A DNA stretch of 64,000 nt from AC-32 sp963755635 (GTDB lineage Bacteria; Actinomycetota; Thermoleophilia; Gaiellales; Gaiellaceae): contig CAVWKS010000019.1 in the NCBI GenBank assembly GCA_963755635.1, positions 124,001 through 188,000 on the forward strand. The letters are read 5' to 3'. Shown in pieces: positions 45,547 through 55,482 of this stretch (positions are counted from its first letter, which is position 1; each line of letters starts with the position of its first letter). The notes beneath the pieces were generated by a model that saw only the letters and a program-made list of their open reading frames with translations, had not been told where the DNA came from and searched no databases. Both the position numbers and the translations under genes were made by a program.

Positions 45547-46906
45547 CTAAGAATCGTCGGGCGCGCGTCCGACGGCGAGCCAGACGTCCGCCCCGCCTTC
45601 CGGCCGGTTCCGCGCGCCCGCGTGCCCACCGTGCGCCGCGGCGATCAGGTCGACGATCGAGAGGCCGAGCCCGCTTCCGGCGCCACTCCGCGAGTCGTCG
45701 GACCGGCTGAAACGCTCGAACGCCCCGGGGAGGAAGTCGTGCGGGAACCCGGGGCCGTCGTCCTCGACGTGCAGCTCGACGAAGCGCCCGGCCGGCGTCG
45801 CGGACAGGCGGATCGAGCCGGTGCCGTACGAGAGGGCGTTGTCCACCAGGTTGCCGAGCGCCTGCTCGAGCCGAACGGGATCGGCGTCGAGGACGATGCC
45901 GTCGGGATCGACGCGGTCGAGCGTTCGGCCGCGCCTCGCCGCGAGCTGCTGGAAGCGCTGCACGACCACATCGAGCACCTCCGCTGCCGGCACGCGCTCG
46001 CGCCGGACCGGCAGCTCGCCCGCGTCGGAGCGCGCGATCAGGAGCAGGTCTTCCGCCAGGCGCGTCAGGCGCTCGGTCTCCTCCGATGCCGAGCGGAGAG
46101 CGTCTTCGAGCGCCTCGCGCGTCCGGGGATGGCGCAGGGCGACCTCGAGCTCGGTCCGCAGGAGCGCGAGCGGCGTCCGCAGCTCGTGGCTGGCGTCCGA
46201 GACGAAGCGCCGCTCGTGCTCGACCGCTGCCTGCAGGCGGTCGAGCATCTCGTTCAGGGTCTCGGCGAGCCGTGAGATCTCGTCCCGGGCGGCCGGCTGC
46301 GGCAGGCGCGCGCCGGGCGTCGAGCCGGAGATCGCCTGCGCGCGGACCCGCATCGCCTCGACCGGGCGCAGCGCCGCCGCCGCCAGCCCGTAGCCGGCAA
46401 GCGCGGCGAGGAGCAGCGCCAGCGGGCCGGCCAGCGCAAGCTCCTGGAGCAGGTGGTCGAGGGTCTCGTTGCGCGGCTCGAGCGATCTCGCAGCGACGAG
46501 CACCGCGGGCCGGCCCCGCACCGTCGACGGCTGAGCGAGCAGGCGCCAGCGTTCGCGCAGGCCAGGCAACCGGCTCGATCGGAGAATTCGTTCGCCCGCC
46601 CGCGACCTGCCGCAGCTCCGAGGGACGCAGGAGGAGCGGCAGCCCGGGCGGATCGGAGCCGACAACCGAGCCGCTCGGCCGGATCACCTGCGCGATCCCG
46701 CCCCCCGCGGCAGAGTCGAGGTCGAGGCGGCCGCGGTCGAGATGGGAGACGTCGATCGTCTGCGAGCGGAGGCTCTGATCGATCGAGACGATCAGCGCGT
46801 GGTCGACGCGGTCGTAGACGAAGAAGCTCATCGCGGCGAGCACGACCGCCATCACGACCGTGAAGGCAAGCGTCAGGCGCACGCGGATCGGCAGACGGTT
46901 CAGCAA
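45547..46906 (-). pseudogene. Sensor histidine kinase, frameshifted
   Basis: TTG at 46906 follows the response-regulator stop. The first frame gives an N-terminal membrane segment (LTLAFTVVMAVVLAAMSFFVYDRV) and an extracytoplasmic loop ending near SELRQVAGGR. The rest is in another frame: second membrane segment, HAMP, HisKA with DASHELRTPLALL, and HATPase with NLVDNALSYG, DDGPGFP and GSGLGLSIV. Reading shifts by one base within GCGGGCGGGCG (46593-46604, complement). Removing one G, or one GGGC unit, restores a normal kinase of about 450 residues. It is a pseudogene, a phase-variable gene, or a sequence error. Confidence 0.8.
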
Positions 46907-46907
46907 C

Positions 46908-47594
46908 TCAGCCTCCGTCCTCGCGGAGCCGGTAGCCGACGCGGCGCACGGTCTCGAGCGCGTGCCGACCGAAGGGACGGTCGATCTTCTCGCGGAGGTA
47001 GCGGACGTAGACGTCGACGAGGTTCGAGCGGTTCTCGTAGCCGATGTCCCACGCGCTCTCGAGCAGCTGCAGGCGCGAGAGCGCGTGCCCCGGCTGGCGC
47101 ATGAACGACTCGAGCAGGGCGAACTCCTTCGACGACAGCTCGAGCTCCTGCTCGCCGCGCCAGGCGCGGTGCGCAGCCGGGTCGAGCCGGAGGTCGCCGA
47201 CCTCGAGCACCGGTGGCCGCTCCGCCGGGACCCGCCGCACGAGCGCCCGCAGCCGCGCGAGCAACTCGGCAAACGAGAACGGCTTGACGAGGTAGTCGTC
47301 CGCGCCGGCGTCGAGCCCTTCGATCCGGTTCTCGACCGCATCGCGCGCGGTGAGCATCAACACCGGCGTCCACACGCCGCCTTCACGCAGCGCGCGGCAG
47401 GTCGTCAGTCCGTCTTGTCCCGGCAGCATGACGTCGAGCACGATCACGTCATAGGGCACCGCGCGCGCCATCCAGAGAGCCTCCTCGCCGCGACCGGCCA
47501 CGTCGGCCGCGTGTCCTTCCTCGCGCAGCCCGCGGGCAAGCAGTTCGGCCAGCTTCTTCTCGTCCTCGACGACCAGCACGCGCATGCCTTCCAT
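46908..47594 (-). CDS. OmpR-family response regulator
   Basis: 228 residues. Receiver domain with the phospho-Asp about D54 in VIVLDVMLPGQDG, acidic pocket VVEDE, and Lys in DDYLVKPF. C-terminal winged helix (about 130-225) with ELSSKEFALLESFMRQPG and VRRVGYRLR. It works with the histidine kinase that follows 1 base downstream. The divergent upstream gene encodes a membrane cytochrome-like protein, a possible target. Confidence 0.94.
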   Translation of the reverse strand: MEGMRVLVVEDEKKLAELLARGLREEGHAADVAGRGEEALWMARAVPYDVIVLDVMLPGQDGLTTCRALREGGVWTPVLMLTARDAVENRIEGLDAGADDYLVKPFSFAELLARLRALVRRVPAERPPVLEVGDLRLDPAAHRAWRGEQELELSSKEFALLESFMRQPGHALSRLQLLESAWDIGYENRSNLVDVYVRYLREKIDRPFGRHALETVRRVGYRLREDGG

Positions 47595-47623
47595 TGTCGC
47601 CCTGCCGACGGGGGCACGGCGTT

Positions 47624-47664
47624 GCTCTCATCCGCGTTTCATCTCGAATTGCTGTTCTGAGAGC
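47624..47664. promoter_or_regulatory. Inverted repeat in the divergent regulator/membrane gene gap
   Basis: GCTCTCA (47624-47630) and TGAGAGC (47658-47664) flank 27 bases; the right arm ends directly before the GTG of the membrane protein. Possible operator for the adjacent response regulator; weak evidence. Confidence 0.3.
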
Positions 47665-48372
47665 GTGCCCGGGCCAGATCTCGAACCGACCGCGGCCAAC
47701 GAGCGACTCACCGCGACGACGGCGACCGTGCTGCTCATGCTGCTTGCCGTGGAGGGCTTCACGGTCCTCTCGGTCCGCCAGTTCCTCTCGTTGCACATCA
47801 TCGTCGGGCTCCTGCTGATCCCACCCGTGTTGCTGAAGATCGCGAGCACCGGCTACCGCTTCTTCCGCTACTACACCGGCAACGCCGACTACGTCGCAAA
47901 GGGGCCGCCGCACATCCTCATGCGGCTGCTGGCACCGCTGCTCGTCGTCTCGACCCTGGCGCTGTTCGCAAGCGGCGTCGCGCTCCTGGCGCTCGGGCCC
48001 GAGCGGCATCGCGACATGATCCTCGGGCTGCACAAGGCGAGCTTCGTCGTGTGGTTCGTCGTGATGGGAATCCACGTGCTCGTCTACGCCCCGCGGCTCC
48101 CGCGCGCGCTCTCGTCCCGGCGCGGCTGGCCACGGATCGGCCTCGTCGCCGCCTCGATCGCCGCCGGCGGGGTGCTCGCCGCCGGGGCCTACTCGCTTGC
48201 CGATCCCTGGCTACACCGCGCTCAGGAGCAAGAGCGTGAGGGCAGCGCGTCCCTCGTCGTGAAGTGCACCCCGGCGAGGGCCTCGAGCGAGAACCCCTCC
48301 GCCGGCCCGGGCGCAACGTCGAGCTCCAGCCTCGGCCGGCCCCAGCGCTCGTACTGCTCGCCGTCGATGTAG
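47665..48372 (+). CDS. Cytochrome b-like four-helix membrane protein
   Basis: 235 residues by the open frame. About five membrane segments with histidines suited to b-type heme: FLSLHIIVGLLLIPP, LGLHKASFVVWFVVMGIHVL. The last 50 residues (after LADPWLHRAQEQE) are low-complexity and are the antisense of the DUF779 gene, overlapping it by 151 bases. A one-base shift near 48210-48230 would end it at 48239 instead, so the tail may be artificial. Divergent from the two-component system. Function is likely electron transfer or sensing; not more specific. Confidence 0.65.
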   Translation: MPGPDLEPTAANERLTATTATVLLMLLAVEGFTVLSVRQFLSLHIIVGLLLIPPVLLKIASTGYRFFRYYTGNADYVAKGPPHILMRLLAPLLVVSTLALFASGVALLALGPERHRDMILGLHKASFVVWFVVMGIHVLVYAPRLPRALSSRRGWPRIGLVAASIAAGGVLAAGAYSLADPWLHRAQEQEREGSASLVVKCTPARASSENPSAGPGATSSSSLGRPQRSYCSPSM

Positions 48373-48578
48373 ACGGGCACGCTCTCGACCTCACCCAGCA
48401 GCAGATCGTTCGGGCTCACCATCAGCTCGCCCTCGCGCATGCAGATCGGGGAGCTGCCGTCGCAGCAGCCCCCCGACTGGAAGAGCATCAGCGGCCCGAA
48501 GGCGGCCGTCAGGTTTCGAAGAACCCTGATCGCAGGGATCGTCGCGACGACCTGCGTGGTGGCCACCTCGGCGCTCAT
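48222..48578 (-). CDS. DUF779 protein, aldehyde dehydrogenase partner
   Basis: 118 residues with LMLFQSGGCCDGSSPICM, the Cys-rich DUF779 signature. DUF779 genes typically sit beside acetaldehyde-type dehydrogenases, as here, 2 bases after the aldehyde dehydrogenase stop. Function of the family is unknown; the cysteine cluster could bind metal. Confidence 0.88.
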   Translation of the reverse strand: MSAEVATTQVVATIPAIRVLRNLTAAFGPLMLFQSGGCCDGSSPICMREGELMVSPNDLLLGEVESVPVYIDGEQYERWGRPRLELDVAPGPAEGFSLEALAGVHFTTRDALPSRSCS

Positions 48579-48580
48579 CG

Positions 48581-50122
<1,542 letters not shown>

Positions 50123-50237
50123 ACCGACTCCTTTCCGGAATGGACCGCGCCACATTGCGCGGCCACCGTCAGCCTTGCCGACCCGGAGCGCGGCGCCATC
50201 GGGGTCGCCACGGAACCAGTTGCTCGAAAACCCGTAC

Positions 50238-50501
50238 TCAGGCTTCCACGTCGATCGACTCGAGCACGACGCCCTGCGCCTCGGGCTCGGTCGGATCGGT
50301 GCGCAGCTCGGCCTCGACCGCGGCGCCGTCGGCCACCGTGCCGCGCGCGGCGTCCTCGAAGTGCTCGCGGAAGTGCGCCTCCGTGAAGTGCGAGAGCGCG
50401 CCGAGCCGCACGCGGATCCGGGTCACGCGCGCGGCGCCCTCGGAGCGCGCCTCCGCCTCGAGCTTGCGGATCAGGTCGTCCATCAGTGCCTTCTCGTGCA
50501 C
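50238..50501 (-). CDS. hypA: HypA-like nickel chaperone lacking the zinc domain
   Basis: 87 residues beginning MHEKALMDDLIRKLE, the HypA start with the Ni-binding Met-His. It continues RVRLGALSHFTEAHFREHFEDAARGTVADGAAVEAEL and ends GVVLESIDVEA, the normal HypA C-terminal strand. The two CxxC pairs that bind zinc in HypA (about 113 residues) are absent, replaced by a short linker. GTG start overlaps the protease gene by 19 bases. It probably delivers Ni to the hydrogenase large subunit; no hypB is in the window. Confidence 0.8.
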   Translation of the reverse strand: MHEKALMDDLIRKLEAEARSEGAARVTRIRVRLGALSHFTEAHFREHFEDAARGTVADGAAVEAELRTDPTEPEAQGVVLESIDVEA

Positions 50502-50938
50502 TCGGCCACCACCTCCTCCCGGACCGCCTCCGCGACCCGCGCGGCGGCGGCCTCGACCTCGGGGCTGAGCGTCTCGCCCGTCCGGAAGCTCGCGCCCTCG
50601 ATCCCGTAGACGACCGTCCTCTCCGGCAGCCGCCCGAGCGCGCGGGCCAGCTCGACCGCCTCGGCGAGGCCGAAGTGGTGCGTCGAGGTGCGGAACAGCG
50701 CCGCCGGCAGCTCGTGCTCGGTCGCGTCGTGCCGGTGGACGGTGCCCGGCTCCGCGCCGGAGGAGACGGCGTCGACGACCCAGACGGCGCCGGCGCCTTC
50801 CCATGAGTCGATCAGGCTCGTCGGCTCGCCCTCGCGCTGGAGCAGCTCGACGCCCTCCGGCAGCGTGCCCTCGAGCAGGCGCGCGACCTCGAGCCCCGCC
50901 GCGTCGTCGGAGCGCAAGGCGTTGCCGATCCCGATCAC
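50483..50938 (-). CDS. Hydrogenase maturation protease
   Basis: 151 residues of the HycI/HoxW M52 family: VIGIGNALRSDDAAGLEV at the N-terminus, WVVDAVSSG, and THHFGLAEAV with the conserved His. It clips the large-subunit C-terminal tail after Ni insertion. GTG 50938 chosen for its GTGA overlap with the large-subunit gene, which matches the other junctions in this operon. Confidence 0.92.
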   Translation of the reverse strand: MIGIGNALRSDDAAGLEVARLLEGTLPEGVELLQREGEPTSLIDSWEGAGAVWVVDAVSSGAEPGTVHRHDATEHELPAALFRTSTHHFGLAEAVELARALGRLPERTVVYGIEGASFRTGETLSPEVEAAAARVAEAVREEVVAECTRRH

Positions 50939-52233
50939 CTTCGCTGGACGTCCAGCTTCAGAAAATGGGTCGCGCACGAGATGCAGGGGTCGTAGTTGCG
51001 GATCGTCTGCTCGCAGAGGAGCGAGAGCTCGTCGTCGGGGACGTCGAGCGAGCGCTCGACCACGCCGCGCAGGTCCTCCTCGATCGTGCGCTGGTTCTGC
51101 GAGGTCGGCGGCACGATCTTCGCGTCGAGGATCGTCCCCTCGGAGTCGAGCTCGTAGCGGTGGTAGAGGATCCCGCGCGGCGCCTCGGTGCAGCCGTGGC
51201 CGACACCGGCACGCGGCTCGACCTCGACCGCCGGCGCGTCGGGCTCCTCGTACTCCGCGATCAGGCGCAGCGCCTCGTCCGCGGCGTAGACGAGCTCGAC
51301 GGAGCGGACGACGATCGAGCGGAACGGGTTCCGCTCACCGGCCTCGAGGCCGGCCTCGCGCGCAGCCTCGAGCGAGAGCGGCGAGAGCGACTCGAAGCCG
51401 TGCGCGAAGCGCGCCAGCGGCCCGCAGAGGTAGGAACCGCGCTCGCGCAGCGAGGAGTGGAGCGCGTTCGACCACTCGACGTGCTCCTCGACGAAGTGGT
51501 CGTCGTACTCGGAGACGGCGATGTCGAGCCCGCGGTTGGAGACGATCCGGCCCTGGTCGATCGGGTACTCGCCCGGCTCGGCCAGCGCGACCAGCTCGTA
51601 GTCCTGCTCGTAGTCGGGGAAGTCGAGGCCGGCGGTGAACCGCACCGTCTCGAGCGCGATCTCCCGCGCCCGCTCGAGCTTCTCGACGAGCGGCTGCAGC
51701 TCCCGTTTCCGCGGCGCCCGGTACCAGCCGCCGACCCGAACGTTGATCGGGTGCACCTCCCGCCCGCCGACGACGGTCATCACCTCGTTGCCGGTCTTCT
51801 TCAGCTCGAGCGCCTGCGACACGGCAGCCGGGTTGTCGCGCGCCAGCTCGATCGCGCTCTCGTAGCCGAGAAAGTCGGGCAGGTGGAGCATGTAGACGTG
51901 CAGCGCGTGGCTTTCGATCCACTCGCCGCAGTAGAGGAGCCGCCGAAGGGCGCGGAGCTGGCCGCCGACCTCGACGCCGCAGGCCTGCTCCATCGCCGCG
52001 CAGGCGCTCATCTGGTACGCGACGGGGCAGATCCCGCAGATCCGCGCGGTGATGTCGGGCGCCTCGGTGAAGGCCCGCCCGCGCAGGAAGGCCTCGAAGA
52101 AGCGCGGCGGCTCGTAGATGTCGAGCTTCACCTCCTCGACGACGCCGCCGGCGATCTTGACCAGCATCGCCCCCTCGCCCTCGACCCGGGCGAGGTAGTC
52201 CGTCTTGATCGTCCTGGTCCTAGCCCTGGCCAT
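50935..52233 (-). CDS. [NiFe] hydrogenase large (alpha) subunit, group 3b-like
   Basis: 432 residues. N-terminal Ni-ligand motif RICGICPVAYQMSA and C-terminal IRNYDPCISCATHFLKL (DPCxxCxxH), followed by a short tail that the maturation protease would remove. Together with separate flavin and AsrA-like beta subunits this is the alpha subunit of a cytosolic NAD(P)-linked sulfhydrogenase-type enzyme, reversible H2 oxidation. ATG 52233 overlaps the small-subunit gene by 14 bases. Confidence 0.94.
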   Translation of the reverse strand: MARARTRTIKTDYLARVEGEGAMLVKIAGGVVEEVKLDIYEPPRFFEAFLRGRAFTEAPDITARICGICPVAYQMSACAAMEQACGVEVGGQLRALRRLLYCGEWIESHALHVYMLHLPDFLGYESAIELARDNPAAVSQALELKKTGNEVMTVVGGREVHPINVRVGGWYRAPRKRELQPLVEKLERAREIALETVRFTAGLDFPDYEQDYELVALAEPGEYPIDQGRIVSNRGLDIAVSEYDDHFVEEHVEWSNALHSSLRERGSYLCGPLARFAHGFESLSPLSLEAAREAGLEAGERNPFRSIVVRSVELVYAADEALRLIAEYEEPDAPAVEVEPRAGVGHGCTEAPRGILYHRYELDSEGTILDAKIVPPTSQNQRTIEEDLRGVVERSLDVPDDELSLLCEQTIRNYDPCISCATHFLKLDVQRR

Positions 52234-52993
52234 CCGCCGCCCGCGCATTCTCGAAGGCCTCGACGTTGAACGTCCGGTAGACCCGCTCGGTGTCGCGCTC
52301 GTCGAGCCCCAGCACGTGGAGCTGCTTCGTCAGCGAGGCGGTGTTCGGCGTCTCCATCGGCCCGAAGCACCCGTAGCAGCCGCGGTCGTAGGCGGGGCAG
52401 AGCGCGCCGCAGCCGGCGTGGGTGACCGGGCCGAGGCAGGGCGTGCCGTGGGCGACCATCACGCAGACGGTCCCGCGCCGCTTGCACTCGGTGCAGACGC
52501 TGGTCGAAGGGATGCTCGGGCGGCGACCGTGCAGGAAGGCGGTCAGCACCTCGAGCAGCTGGCGCTTGTTGATCGGACAGCCGTGCAGCTCGTAGTCGAC
52601 CGTGACATGGGCCGAGATCGGCGTCGAGGTCTCCAGCGTGGAGACGTATTCGGGCGAGGCGTAGACGACCGAGAGGAAGTCCTTGACGTCGGCGAAGTTC
52701 TTCAGCGCCTGGATCCCGCCGGCGGTCGCGCAGGCGCCGATCGTGACCAGCTTCTTCGAGACCCGCCGCACCTCCTGGATGCGCTCGGCGTCGTGCGCGG
52801 TCGTGACCGAGCCCTCGACCAGCGAGAGGTCGTACGGCCCCTTGCTCGTCGCGCGCCGCGCCTCGAGGAAGTAGGCGATCTCGACCTCGCCCGCGATCGC
52901 CAGCAGCTCGTCCTCGCAGTCGAGCAGCGAGAGCTGGCAGCCGTCGCAGGAGGCGAACTTCCAGACGGCGAGCTTGGGCTTCCGCGCGCTCAC
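52220..52993 (-). CDS. [NiFe] hydrogenase small (delta) subunit
   Basis: 257 residues. FASCDGCQLSLLDCEDE begins the proximal iron-sulfur cluster motif; GACATAGG, YELHGCPINKRQL and a later set (SVCTECKRRGTVC, GCGALCPAYDRGCYGCFGP) give ligands for further [4Fe-4S] clusters. No twin-arginine signal, so the enzyme stays in the cytoplasm. GTG in a GTGA overlap with the flavin-subunit gene. Confidence 0.93.
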   Translation of the reverse strand: MSARKPKLAVWKFASCDGCQLSLLDCEDELLAIAGEVEIAYFLEARRATSKGPYDLSLVEGSVTTAHDAERIQEVRRVSKKLVTIGACATAGGIQALKNFADVKDFLSVVYASPEYVSTLETSTPISAHVTVDYELHGCPINKRQLLEVLTAFLHGRRPSIPSTSVCTECKRRGTVCVMVAHGTPCLGPVTHAGCGALCPAYDRGCYGCFGPMETPNTASLTKQLHVLGLDERDTERVYRTFNVEAFENARAADGQG

Positions 52994-53826
52994 AGCTCTC
53001 TCACCGCCATCAGCGGCGCGACCTCGTCCCAGCGGTAGACGGGCCCGTCGCGGCAGATCAGGGTCGGGCCGAGCTGGCAGTGGCCGCAGTGGCCGAGCCC
53101 GCACTGCATGTTCCGCTCCATCGAGACGTGGATCCGCTCCGGCGCCACGCCCCGCTCGAGCAGCGCCTCGGCGCTCGTCCGCATCATGATCTCGGGCCCG
53201 CAGATGAAGGCCGTCGCGGCGGCAGGGTCGAAGCTGGCGGATGCGACGAGCTTGGCGACGAAGCCGACCTTGCCGGTCCAGCTCGTGTCGGCCGCGTCCA
53301 CGGTCACGTCCACCTGCAAGCGCTTGCGCCAGCGCTCCACCTCCTTGCCGTAGAGCAGCTCCTCGGGGCGTCGGCTGCCGTAGAGGACGACCGCCTCGCC
53401 GAGCTCCGCGCGGCGGCGCAGGAGCTCGTAGACGACGGGCCGCAGGGGCGCGAGGCCGATCCCGCCCGCGATCACGATCGCATCGCCGCCGAGCGCGGCC
53501 TCGACCGGCCAGGCGTTGCCGAACGGCCCGCGGACGCCCAGGACTGCCCCGCGCTTCGCGCCGCAGATCGCCTGCGAGACGGCGCCGACCGCGCGCACGG
53601 TGTGCACGAGCGGGCCCTCGACGTCGCCGGAGACCGAGATCGGCACCTCGCCGATCCCGAACGAGTAGAGCATCGTGAACTGGCCCGGCGCGAGGCCCAG
53701 CGGCTCGCCGCCGCCGGCCGGCTCGAGCTCGAGCGTCCATGTGTCCTCGGTCTCCCGCCGCCTCCGCGTGACCGCGAAAGGCCTCGGCGCCATCGGCCCG
53801 TGGAGCTCAGTCGCCGTCGCGGCCAT
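52990..53826 (-). CDS. Hydrogenase gamma subunit, FAD/NAD(P)-binding reductase
   Basis: 278 residues of the ferredoxin-NADP reductase-like group: PGQFTMLYSFGIGEVPISVSG (FAD), AIVIAGGIGLAPLRPV (nucleotide binding), and a C-terminal [2Fe-2S] motif MQCGLGHCGHCQLG. This HydG/AsrB-type subunit carries electrons between NAD(P)H and the iron-sulfur subunits. Overlaps the cyclic-nucleotide-binding gene by 20 bases. Confidence 0.92.
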   Translation of the reverse strand: MAATATELHGPMAPRPFAVTRRRRETEDTWTLELEPAGGGEPLGLAPGQFTMLYSFGIGEVPISVSGDVEGPLVHTVRAVGAVSQAICGAKRGAVLGVRGPFGNAWPVEAALGGDAIVIAGGIGLAPLRPVVYELLRRRAELGEAVVLYGSRRPEELLYGKEVERWRKRLQVDVTVDAADTSWTGKVGFVAKLVASASFDPAAATAFICGPEIMMRTSAEALLERGVAPERIHVSMERNMQCGLGHCGHCQLGPTLICRDGPVYRWDEVAPLMAVREL

Positions 53827-54257
53827 AGAGGTCGAGGAGCCGGAGCCTCGTCCACTGGAGGCGCTCGATCAGCACCTGGGCGAAGCGGGACATGAGCTCG
53901 TAGCCGAGCCTGGGGTCGTCCAGGCACTTGCCGCGCAGGCAGGCGCCGTCGAAGGCGGTGGCCCGAAGGTCCGTCAGCGCGCGTGCGTCGAAGTGCCAGC
54001 GGTAGGGCGGGAAGAGCCACGACCAGCCCGCGACCTCGCCCGCCTCGAGCGTCTCGATGATCGCCGGCCCGCGGGCGGGCACGTACGTCTCCAGCGCCAC
54101 GCTCCCGTGGCGGACGAGATAGAAGGTGTCGGCCTGGTCGCCCTCCCGGAAGAGGACCGTGCCGGCGTCGAAGTGGACGTTCTGCGCGCAGCCGGCGATC
54201 AGCGCCAGGTCCTCGGCGGGAAGGCCGTTGAAGACCGGCACTCCTTCCAGCAGGGTC

Positions 54258-54271
<14 letters not shown>
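53807..54271 (-). CDS. Cyclic-nucleotide-binding domain protein in hydrogenase operon
   Basis: 154 residues, a single cNMP-binding domain: LLEGVPVFNGLPAEDLALIAGCAQNVHFDAGTVLFREGD split as recognisable FDAGTVLFREGDQADTFYLVRHGSV and ETLEAGEVAGWSW. There is a C-terminal helix but no helix-turn-helix, so it is not a DNA-binding Crp. Its phosphate-binding cassette is WSWLFPPYRWHFDARAL, which departs from the usual RAA/RTA form. Overlaps both neighbours, between beta and gamma genes, implying it is a subunit or regulator of the enzyme. Confidence 0.85.
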
Positions 54272-55400
<1,129 letters not shown>

Positions 55401-55482
55401 GGTCAGCGTCGCGGCTCCGCAGCGAGCCTACATCCGTGGGTTCCCCGATTACAGGTGCGGTGTTGCGCGGTTCAATGCGCAC
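55401..55482. promoter_or_regulatory. Divergent hydrogenase/hyp promoter region
   Basis: 82 bases separate the structural operon from hypF. TGTAGGCT (TAGGCT 55425-55430, minus strand) is an extended -10 for the structural operon with an 18-base leader predicted. On the plus strand a weaker TTACAG lies near 55450. Bidirectional control of enzyme and maturation genes is likely. Confidence 0.5.
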
